Shown in pieces: positions 1 through 7,003 of a stretch of DNA of 32,432 nt (the first letter of the stretch is position 1; every line of letters starts with the position of its first letter). The stretch covers positions 1-32,432 of the forward strand of contig JASJDJ010000069.1 in NCBI GenBank assembly GCA_030065635.1. The letters are read 5' to 3'. The notes beneath the pieces are model-generated. The model was not told the origin of the DNA and did not search any database. It saw nothing but the letters and a program-made list of their open reading frames with translations. A program made the translations under genes and the position numbers. The stretch comes from Xenococcaceae cyanobacterium MO_188.B32 (GTDB lineage Bacteria > Cyanobacteriota > Cyanobacteriia > Cyanobacteriales > Xenococcaceae).

Positions 1-123
1 AGCCCCGTCGAGCTGTCGGGGAACCAACGGTGGGAGATATATCATCGCTTGTACCAACGTGTTCTAGATAAAAGGCGTAGGGCAGGAATGCCTTATCGCG
101 AGGTAAGGAAGCCTACGTTATAG
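1..123 (+). pseudogene. C-terminal tail of a possible TnpB, cut by the window edge
   Basis: Frame 1 is open from the first base to a TAG stop at 121-123 and ends in VRKPTL. The 40 visible residues are rich in Arg and Lys and have no recognisable domain. I assign the tail to an IS605-type tnpB because of what follows. The stop codon sits inside a large hairpin that ends in GTCACC, and the same order (stop, GAAGCC, hairpin, TCACC) is seen at the 3' end of the complete tnpB at 10388-11641 on the other strand. An alternative is the N-terminal part of a small cyanobacterial Asr1405/Asl0597-like protein, since QRWEIYHRL loosely resembles that family. Only sequence to the left of the window can settle this. 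Confidence 0.35.
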
Positions 124-173
124 CGCGAAGGTTCGCGATCGAACCTGAGAGTTTAACGTAGGAGGATGTCACC
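3..173 (+). mobile_element. Right end of an IS200/IS605-type (TnpB) element, reRNA/omega-RNA-like
   Basis: Three nested hairpins are visible. CCCCG/CGGGG pairs 3-7 with 17-21. CCTTA/TAAGG pairs 91-95 with 104-108. A 9-bp perfect stem, CCTACGTTA/TAACGTAGG, pairs 112-120 with 154-162 and encloses a second perfect stem, CGCGAA/TTCGCG (124-129 with 132-137). The block ends GGAGGATGTCACC. TnpB elements are known to make a guide RNA from the gene's 3' end and right end, with the guide being the flanking DNA; here that would start about 174. The similar end of the element at 10337 supports the call. Boundaries are approximate. Confidence 0.5.
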
Positions 174-280
174 TCTTAAAGACTAATATGCTCACGCTTC
201 TGGGAGTTAAAGCTAATTAATCCCCTAAATTTTCCCCCAGGGGCGTTTTGTGTTTAGGGAAAAAGCCTATCGTCTCAACA

Positions 281-1924
281 TTATTCTAAAGTTAGGGATT
301 CGACTAAATGTAACGGTAACAAAGATTGACTTATACTATCGGCGTAATCTGCACTTAGATAAGGTTTATATTTAGCTCGACCGGCAATGTAAGTAGAGAA
401 GAAGACTAAACTTAATTGCTTGACATAATTTTGTGCTATTTTGGGGTCTGGTCCAATTGCCTGTTCTGGTACGGAGATACTGCCAGAGGATTCATTAAGA
501 GTAGAAAAATGAGTACCACCCCTAAGTAATACCAGATATTTTTCTGGGGTAGCTAGCCAAGTAAAAGGGTTAATTTGTTCTGACAAAGCAGGAGTAACGG
601 GATCGGCACTACCAGAAACGATCATTATAGGTGTTTTGATTTTACTTATTCCCTCTTTACCGAAAATAGAACTAGTTAAGGGATTGATGGCGATCGCTGC
701 TGTAATACGTTCATCCTGTAAATCAAAGGATTCTTCTGATAAATTTAAACCGATACACTGTAGTAACAAAGAGATATTCAAAGAATCATCAATATTAGGA
801 CAGTCTTGTTCTAGTTGGGTAAAATTTAGTTCGGCTCCAGCAAGGGCTAAAGCCGTGTAAGCACCAAAAGACTGACCGAGAATACCTACTCGGTTTACGT
901 CTATTTGTTCTCCATATTCTTCTGTCAAATAGTCCAAGAGATATTTAATGTCTAAAGGGCGATCGAGTAGTTCTCTGGGTGGGGTAACATCACTAGCAAA
1001 GCCGTTAAATAGGGCATTAATTTGACTATAATTACTACCTGGATGTTCGGGTACGGCTACAGCAAAACCATAAGAAGCTAAATGCTCTGCTAAATAAGCA
1101 AAAGTATTGCGGTCTGAGCCTAGTCCGTGAGAAATAACGACTAGAGGTAAACGAGATGCTCTAATTTGCGTTTGGGGAATGTACAATTCTACTGGAAAAA
1201 TACGATTTCTGTTTTGGTCTCGCAGAGTTAATATTTGCTTGCGAAAAGAGAAAGAACCAGGTTGCAAAAAATTGGGAACAGGAGCAATATCTGTTATTGT
1301 CTGAGCTTCTCTTTCTTGAAGGGCAGTTGCTTCTACTTTAGCGATCGCTCTAGCTGTTTTTTGGATAATTTTACTTAAATTCTCAATAATCTGAAAGCCT
1401 CTAGTAGAATTGATTCTGATTCCATAGGTGGGGAATTTTCTGAGGATATTTAATGGAGTCAAACCTTCTTCATCTGCTGCCGATAAAATTAGCGCAGAGC
1501 GAATAGCATAAAAGCCTGATTGACGAGCTTTTGTTTGCACTACTTGACCTACTTGCTCTAATATTTTTTCTCCTTGAGTTGAATAGAGAAATTGTGCCAC
1601 GGCTAGAGGGGTAACTTCTGCGCTGGTAACCAAAGCCGTCTTGAGCTTTTCTAATTGTTCTGGGGTAAGGAAACGAGCGTAATCTTTTAACTTACCTTTT
1701 ATTTGACCCTCTTTGGCATAAGTTTCTAAAGATTCTACAGACAAAGAAAATTGAAGTACTCCATAGTCCAAAAAAATTTCCTCTGCTCCAACAGCTTTAC
1801 TAGGGATTAAGCTAGTAAAACCCAAGCAGAGACCAAAATTGAATAAAATCAAGCCTAATTTAGTTATGAAAATTGAAGGCTGTTTATATTTTTTTTCTTG
1901 GTTGGTAGTAGATGAAAATAACAT
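281..1924 (-). CDS. Exported alpha/beta hydrolase with N-terminal DUF1400-like region
   Basis: The 547-residue protein starts with a basic stretch and a hydrophobic segment at about residues 20-45, ending AVGAEE, which fits a signal peptide or membrane anchor. Residues about 50-150 resemble the DUF1400 domain that precedes many cyanobacterial hydrolases. The catalytic domain covers about 220-530. SHGLGSD (265-271) fits the oxyanion turn, GQSFG (350-354) carries the nucleophile Ser352, SGSADP places Asp441, and GGTHFS places His472, so the triad is complete. The fold resembles platelet-activating-factor acetylhydrolase and dienelactone hydrolase families. The substrate cannot be told; a lipid ester is a guess. 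It stands alone, divergent from the gene at 2179. I see no strong ribosome binding site before the ATG at 1924. Confidence 0.85.
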   Translation of the reverse strand: MLFSSTTNQEKKYKQPSIFITKLGLILFNFGLCLGFTSLIPSKAVGAEEIFLDYGVLQFSLSVESLETYAKEGQIKGKLKDYARFLTPEQLEKLKTALVTSAEVTPLAVAQFLYSTQGEKILEQVGQVVQTKARQSGFYAIRSALILSAADEEGLTPLNILRKFPTYGIRINSTRGFQIIENLSKIIQKTARAIAKVEATALQEREAQTITDIAPVPNFLQPGSFSFRKQILTLRDQNRNRIFPVELYIPQTQIRASRLPLVVISHGLGSDRNTFAYLAEHLASYGFAVAVPEHPGSNYSQINALFNGFASDVTPPRELLDRPLDIKYLLDYLTEEYGEQIDVNRVGILGQSFGAYTALALAGAELNFTQLEQDCPNIDDSLNISLLLQCIGLNLSEESFDLQDERITAAIAINPLTSSIFGKEGISKIKTPIMIVSGSADPVTPALSEQINPFTWLATPEKYLVLLRGGTHFSTLNESSGSISVPEQAIGPDPKIAQNYVKQLSLVFFSTYIAGRAKYKPYLSADYADSISQSLLPLHLVESLTLE

Positions 1925-2178
1925 TTTACTATTATATTAATTTACCCGATTAAAGAACTGTGATATAATTTATGATTTACTATTCATCAATATTGAATGT
2001 TTGATGTCCAATTTTTAATGAACGAGCGAGAACTATCTTGTTTAGTTTTTTCCGAGAAATGTAAATATTTTGTAAATATAGATTGATGGGCTAGATTTTC
2101 GTATTATTATTTATTTCGTAAATACTATTTGCTTTGGTAGCAACTACCTAGAGCAAGTAAAAAGTATGGACAGAAACA
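1925..2178. promoter_or_regulatory. A+T-rich divergent intergenic region with three GTAAATA copies
   Basis: This spacer separates two divergently transcribed genes and must hold both promoters. GTAAATA occurs at 2061-2067, 2072-2078 and 2118-2124 on the plus strand. The first two are 11 bases apart, about one helical turn, as for a site bound on one DNA face. No -35/-10 pair is clear enough to call. Confidence 0.3.
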
Positions 2179-2643
2179 ATGGATCTTAAGGCACGTTTGA
2201 ACAAAGCTGTAGTAGGTTGTGGATTAAGGGATATATTAACACAGCATGGTATACCACAAGATGAAGTTGTAAAAATTAGTATTCGAGACTCTAATGGTAA
2301 AACAGTAGTCAGCACTGATGTTCCAACAAGTATAGGAAAAGTTATGACTAATCAAACTAGCAATTTGCGAGAGGATGTAGTTGACTTCTTAAATCGAGCA
2401 GATGCCATGTTTGAATTAGTGAGTGAGCTTCCTAAGTCTAGTACTTCTATAAATAGCAAAACAGATGGAGTAGAACAAACTGAAGCAATATACCAAATTG
2501 CTTTTGATTGTGGAAATATAAAATCTATTGTGACTGATGTTAGTCAAATTTCGTCTAATATGCCAGAAAATCCTCTTGCCACGATTATTGTTGTGTTTAA
2601 CGTGTGTAAACCTTGTGGAAACCGTCCTTGCTGTGCTTGCTAA
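2179..2643 (+). CDS. Hypothetical protein with cysteine-rich C-terminal tail
   Basis: I do not recognise this 154-residue protein. It has no signal peptide or membrane segment. The body looks like a soluble mixed alpha/beta domain: strands around KISIRDSNGKTVVST (32-46), a helix around DVVDFLNRADAMFELV, and a hydrophobic strand ATIIVVFNVC near the end. The last 12 residues, CKPCGNRPCCAC, hold five cysteines, enough for a metal site, disulfides or a modification target. The ATG at 2179 is required, because an earlier ATG at 2166 stops after seven codons. The gene is monocistronic, closed by a perfect hairpin at 2657-2696. It could be a metal-binding protein or a modified-peptide precursor; neither is shown. 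Confidence 0.65.
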   Translation: MDLKARLNKAVVGCGLRDILTQHGIPQDEVVKISIRDSNGKTVVSTDVPTSIGKVMTNQTSNLREDVVDFLNRADAMFELVSELPKSSTSINSKTDGVEQTEAIYQIAFDCGNIKSIVTDVSQISSNMPENPLATIIVVFNVCKPCGNRPCCAC

Positions 2644-2656
2644 GGTGATTTTTAAA

Positions 2657-2696
2657 AAAGCTCATACCTTGTAAGGCTTTACAAGGTATGAGCTTT
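2657..2696 (+). terminator. 18-bp perfect hairpin after the cysteine-tailed gene
   Basis: AAAGCTCATACCTTGTAA (2657-2674) and its exact complement (2679-2696) enclose the loop GGCT. The hairpin lies 13 bases after the stop codon. There is no run of T after it on the plus strand, whereas on the minus strand it is followed by a T-rich stretch. It may be an intrinsic terminator or an RNA-stabilising structure. Confidence 0.65.
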
Positions 2697-2872
2697 CAGT
2701 CACTTTATTGAGGTAAAAGAGAGATTTGTCTACCTATTTTATATTGTTTCTTTTCTGGAAATATTCTAAGTAAATTGCCATATTTAAACTTAAAAATTAC
2801 TAAAAGTTTGGTAGGATATCCAGGAATCTATCCTTAACTATGAAAACAGAATATTAAATCGAGGAGATAAAT

Positions 2873-5200
2873 TTGGTGGTATCTTCGAGTAATTTCAACA
2901 TAAAAAAGATGTTAATAGATTGTTTGATTATTCTCGGAGGAATGAACCCGATTAATTTAGCTCTCTTTTATATTACTTCTGGTAGTAAAGCTCTAGCTCA
3001 AGTTACTCCCGACAATACTTTGGGAACAGAAAATTCAGTTGTTAACTCTGATATTGACTCCCAAAAACTTCTAATAGAAGGGGGAGCGACTCGGGGTCAA
3101 AACTTATTTCATAGTTTTAAAGATTTTAATGTCGGTGAAGGACAGGGTGTCTATTTTGCTAATCCTGCGGGCATTGACCTGATCTTGAGTCGAGTAACAG
3201 GAAGTAATCCATCTAACATTTTAGACAAGCTTGGGGTTGAAGGTAATGCAGATTTGTTTTTGCTTAATCCTAATGGAATTTTCTTTGGCTCCAATGCTTC
3301 TTTAGATATTAATGGTTCATTTTTAGCAACCACTGCTAGTAGCATACTTTTTGAGGATGGAACTCAGTTTAGTGCTACCAATCCTTCTATTCCACCTCTG
3401 TTAAGTGTGAATGTTCCCATCGGCTTGCAATTTGGCAATAGAGTCGGAAGCATTATTAATAAATCTCTAGCTATAGGTAGCAGTGGTTTCTCTAATGGGT
3501 TAGAGATAGCTGATGGTAAAACTTTGACCCTTGTGGGAGGCGACATAGTTGTAGAAGATGGATTTTTTACAGGCTCTGGGGGAAGTATTGAGCTTGCTGG
3601 CATAGCTGCAAACGATCGAGTTGGACTGCAACAGATAGAAAAAGGCTGGGCTTTGGATTATCATAATACTCAAAATTTCCGAGATATTAGGTTTGACAAG
3701 GGTTCACTAAATTTTGGTTCAGCAATTTTCTTTAGCGAGGGCAAAATAAATTTCCGAGGAAGACATATTGCCATTAAGGGTGGTTCGCAAATAGGCATTA
3801 ATCAAAAGATAGATATAATACTCAATGCCTCCGAGAGCGTAGAAATTTCTGGTAGTTTATCTTTTCCTGGTTTTCCTATAATATCTAGCGGTTTGTTTAC
3901 TGCATCTATTAACACTGTAGATGCAGGTAACATAACTATCAATACAGGCAAGTTAATTGTTCGAGATGAGGGACAAATTAAGACCACAGTTGGTGTATTG
4001 TCTACAGATGGGATGCTAACCTCTACTGGTTCTGGGCAAGCAGGAAATCTGGTGATTAATGCCTCCAAAAGTGTAGAAATAGCGGATGATAGATCGGGTT
4101 TGTTTGCTTCTAGTTCTGGATTTGGAGACGCAGGAAATATAAGAATCAATTCTCCTCAATTAATTGTTCGGGATGGAGCACAAATATCCACAGAATCTAC
4201 AGGAGAAAACCTTTTTGAAGACTTGATAGCAACTGGCAAAGGGGGTAATATTGAAGTCTTCAATGCCGAACTTATAGAACTCACTAACGGTAGCTCTATA
4301 TCTGCAAAAAGCCAAGGAATGGGAGATGATGCGGGAGATATCAACCTAAACACCAACAATTTAATTGTCCGAGGTGGGAGCGAAATTAATGTCAGTGCTA
4401 CTAATGATAGTGCAGCAGGAAACTTAAATATCTCTGCTAACAAGATCGAACTCGATGATGGTCAGCTTACTGCTAATACGGTAGTGGGCGATCGAGGTAA
4501 TATTGTAATTACCACAGATAACTTATTACTGTCTAACCAAAGTTCGATCGGTACTAATGCAGAAAGCACTGATGGCGGTAATATTATTATCACTACAGAT
4601 AACTTAATTGCTGTTAATAATAGCGATATTACTGCTAATGCAAGACAGGGTATAGGTGGACGAGTAGAAATTAATGCTCGAGGTATTTTTGGCATTGAAG
4701 CTAGAGAAGAACAGACTCTAGAAAGCGATATTACTGCTACTTCCGAGCTTGGGGTACAATTCAGTGGCGATATTATTATTAATACTCCTGAAGTAGACCC
4801 AACCTCTGGTTTAATTAAACTGCCTTCCGTACCAATAAATGCAGAAGCCTTAATTACACAAAACCCCTGCGCTCTAAAAAACGGTCGGATTGCAGATGGT
4901 AGCTCTTTTATCGTGGTGGGAAGAGGTGGTTTACCCCCTAACGCAGACGCTCCTGTTATTAATCAAAGTCGAATAGTTGATTGGGTAAGCTCTGAGGATA
5001 CCCAAGTAAGTAGAGAAGAAATAGAAAAGAAGGAAAATAGCCAATTTGGAGTTCGGCATTTTTCCAAGAGAGAAAAAATAATTCAAGCACAAGGCTTAGT
5101 TAAAACTGAGGATGGTAGAATCTTCCTGACAGCTAATGCCCCAATAATTAGTCCGCAAACAGGCGCGATCGCTTATCCTTATTGCAATGCAAATAGGTAA
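2873..5200 (+). CDS. Two-partner-secretion exoprotein (TpsA), filamentous haemagglutinin N-terminal domain
   Basis: The 775-residue protein begins with a signal-like hydrophobic region (about 14-42, ending ALAQVTPD). The TPS secretion domain covers about 43-165 and includes GVYFANPAGID, SRVTGSNPSNILDKL and NPNGIFFG (132-139), the hallmark NPNG motif. Residues about 200-640 are repetitive beta-helix sequence (GNIxIxT-type rungs), as expected for a secreted fibre. The C-terminal part has Cys666 in NPCALKNG and a GRGGLPPNADAP segment, which I recall as common in cyanobacterial TpsA proteins. The start is TTG 2873 or GTG 2876; GAGGAG at 2861-2866 serves either. It is followed after 45 bases by its TpsB partner. 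Function beyond secretion (adhesion, contact inhibition) is unknown; no toxin domain is visible. Confidence 0.88.
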   Translation: MVVSSSNFNIKKMLIDCLIILGGMNPINLALFYITSGSKALAQVTPDNTLGTENSVVNSDIDSQKLLIEGGATRGQNLFHSFKDFNVGEGQGVYFANPAGIDLILSRVTGSNPSNILDKLGVEGNADLFLLNPNGIFFGSNASLDINGSFLATTASSILFEDGTQFSATNPSIPPLLSVNVPIGLQFGNRVGSIINKSLAIGSSGFSNGLEIADGKTLTLVGGDIVVEDGFFTGSGGSIELAGIAANDRVGLQQIEKGWALDYHNTQNFRDIRFDKGSLNFGSAIFFSEGKINFRGRHIAIKGGSQIGINQKIDIILNASESVEISGSLSFPGFPIISSGLFTASINTVDAGNITINTGKLIVRDEGQIKTTVGVLSTDGMLTSTGSGQAGNLVINASKSVEIADDRSGLFASSSGFGDAGNIRINSPQLIVRDGAQISTESTGENLFEDLIATGKGGNIEVFNAELIELTNGSSISAKSQGMGDDAGDINLNTNNLIVRGGSEINVSATNDSAAGNLNISANKIELDDGQLTANTVVGDRGNIVITTDNLLLSNQSSIGTNAESTDGGNIIITTDNLIAVNNSDITANARQGIGGRVEINARGIFGIEAREEQTLESDITATSELGVQFSGDIIINTPEVDPTSGLIKLPSVPINAEALITQNPCALKNGRIADGSSFIVVGRGGLPPNADAPVINQSRIVDWVSSEDTQVSREEIEKKENSQFGVRHFSKREKIIQAQGLVKTEDGRIFLTANAPIISPQTGAIAYPYCNANR

Positions 5201-5245
5201 ATAAGATCTAATTGCCCTGCTGAGTGATTAATTTATTCACATTAA

Positions 5246-6946
5246 ATGAAGTTCGGATTATTCTTTCTCTCCTTAAATTTTGTTTTTTTTGCTTCCTGCG
5301 CGATCGCTCAAAATATTCCCAATAACCCAGATATACCTCCGCCTGTTTTACCTACTCCCAAAAAACCTTTACCGCTTCAACCTTTACCCCCATTAGAAGA
5401 TGTACTTCCTTCTGAGGAACAAGTGTTACCTGGTTGGCGGTTAACTCCAGAACAAATTCCTGGCAAAATTATTATCGAAAGATTTGAGGTTGTAGGTAGC
5501 ACGGTCTTTAGTCAAGCAGAATTAGCAGCAATTCTCAAACCTTACACTTTACGTTCTATTTCTTTTGCTGAGATTCTCGAAGCACAACAAGTAATAACTC
5601 AACTCTATGTAGAAAACGGTTACATTACTTCTGGTGCATTTATTCCTCCGCAAGAAATAAAAGACCGAGTTATCCGCATAGAAATCCAAGAAGGTTCGGT
5701 AGAAGCAATTAACATTACGGGTTTAGAAAGACTCAATTCTAAGTATGTATATAATCGCCTACAAGTTGCCACTGCTGCCCCCTTAAATCGGGACAAGTTA
5801 CTCAATGCTCTCCAACTCCTCCAACTCGATCCCCTAATTGCTAATCTTTCAGCAGAATTAGACTTGGGAACTACTGTAGGAGCTAGTATTCTCTCTGTAG
5901 AAGTAAAAGAAGCAGATGTTTTTGATGTGCAATTAGCATTAGATAATAATCGCGCTCCCAGTGTCGGTACAGACAGACGTATTGTGCGATTGAGTCATGG
6001 CAATCTCTTGGGTTTTGGCGATCGCCTTTCTGCTGCTTATATCAATACTGACGGCAGTGACTCGTTAGACGATCTTACTTACACTATTCCCGTTAATGCC
6101 CGCAATGGCACTGTTAGTTTTACCTATCGTTATAGCGATGGAGAAATTATTGAGGAACCTGCTGATGTTCTTGATATTAAATCAACCAGAAGTACTTACC
6201 AAGCTACTTATCGACAACCCCTATATCAAACTCCTACAGAAGATTTTAGTCTTGGTTTAATTTTCACTAGAGATGAATCTGAAGTCGAATTTGGTGAAGA
6301 TTTTTTCCGATTTATTGCTAGAAACACCGAATTAGATAGAGAAACTAAAATTTCTGCCGTGCGTTTTTTTCAGGAATATACTTCTCGTAATATAAAAGAA
6401 GTATTAGCACTACGCTCTCAATTCAGTGTAGGAATTGATGTTTTCGATCCTACCATCAAGAATAATGATGAACCAGATAGTGAATTTTTTGTTTGGCGAG
6501 GACAAGCTCAATATTTAAGATTATTATCACCGGGGACAAGTTTTCTATTAAGATTAGATACTCAACTTGCTAACGATAATTTAGTTCCTATAGAACAGTT
6601 TAGTTTAGGAGGAGCTTTTACCGTGCGGGGTTATCGTCAAGATGCTTTAATTGCTGATAATGGTATCTTTGCCTCTGTAGAAATTCGTCCGACGATTGTA
6701 CGTATTTCCGAATGGTCGACAACTCTACAGTTGACTCCTTTTCTAGATATCGGTCATGTCTGGAATATAAACGATCTCGAACTTAGAGAAAATATTTTAC
6801 TTTCTTTAGGTGTAGGTTTGAGATTGCTTGTCTCCGACTATTTGACAGCGAGAATTGACTGGGGAATTCCTCTGATAGATTTAGATGATAACGATCGAAC
6901 CTTACAAGAAGATGGCATACATTTTAGTGTTAAAGCTAATTTTTAA
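5246..6946 (+). CDS. TpsB outer-membrane transporter (ShlB/FhaC/HecB family)
   Basis: The 566-residue outer-membrane pore should export the TpsA protein encoded just upstream. It has a signal peptide at residues 1-21 (ends CAIAQ) and a proline-rich linker (28-65). A ShlB-type POTRA region starts at about 73 (KIIIERFEVVGSTVFS), with a second POTRA to about 225 (INITGLERLNSKYVYNRL). A C-terminal 16-strand type barrel follows, ending in the aromatic residue typical of outer-membrane proteins (VKANF). FTVRGYRQD near residue 460 contains the VRGY motif of loop L6, conserved in Omp85/TpsB proteins. Length matches the family (about 550-600). The start ATG has no clear Shine-Dalgarno, so translation may be coupled to the gene before it. 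Confidence 0.92.
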   Translation: MKFGLFFLSLNFVFFASCAIAQNIPNNPDIPPPVLPTPKKPLPLQPLPPLEDVLPSEEQVLPGWRLTPEQIPGKIIIERFEVVGSTVFSQAELAAILKPYTLRSISFAEILEAQQVITQLYVENGYITSGAFIPPQEIKDRVIRIEIQEGSVEAINITGLERLNSKYVYNRLQVATAAPLNRDKLLNALQLLQLDPLIANLSAELDLGTTVGASILSVEVKEADVFDVQLALDNNRAPSVGTDRRIVRLSHGNLLGFGDRLSAAYINTDGSDSLDDLTYTIPVNARNGTVSFTYRYSDGEIIEEPADVLDIKSTRSTYQATYRQPLYQTPTEDFSLGLIFTRDESEVEFGEDFFRFIARNTELDRETKISAVRFFQEYTSRNIKEVLALRSQFSVGIDVFDPTIKNNDEPDSEFFVWRGQAQYLRLLSPGTSFLLRLDTQLANDNLVPIEQFSLGGAFTVRGYRQDALIADNGIFASVEIRPTIVRISEWSTTLQLTPFLDIGHVWNINDLELRENILLSLGVGLRLLVSDYLTARIDWGIPLIDLDDNDRTLQEDGIHFSVKANF

Positions 6947-6956
6947 GTAATAAGTA

Positions 6957-6978
6957 GGGGCGAACTGCTGTTCGCCCC
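6957..6978. repeat. Small GC-rich hairpin between tpsB and the CHAT gene
   Basis: GGGGCGAAC (6957-6965) pairs perfectly with GTTCGCCCC (6970-6978) across the loop TGCT. It lies directly after the TpsB stop and is flanked by AAGTAATAAG on both sides (6945-6954, 6983-6992). It resembles an interspersed palindromic repeat. It could also weaken transcription into the downstream CHAT gene. Confidence 0.5.
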
Positions 6979-7003
6979 GTACAAGTAATAAGGAAGGGGA
7001 GTG

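Noticed and set aside
1-280. A tRNA or RNase P-like RNA
   Set aside because: The hairpins do not form a cloverleaf or the RNase P core; the IS605-type right end explains them better.
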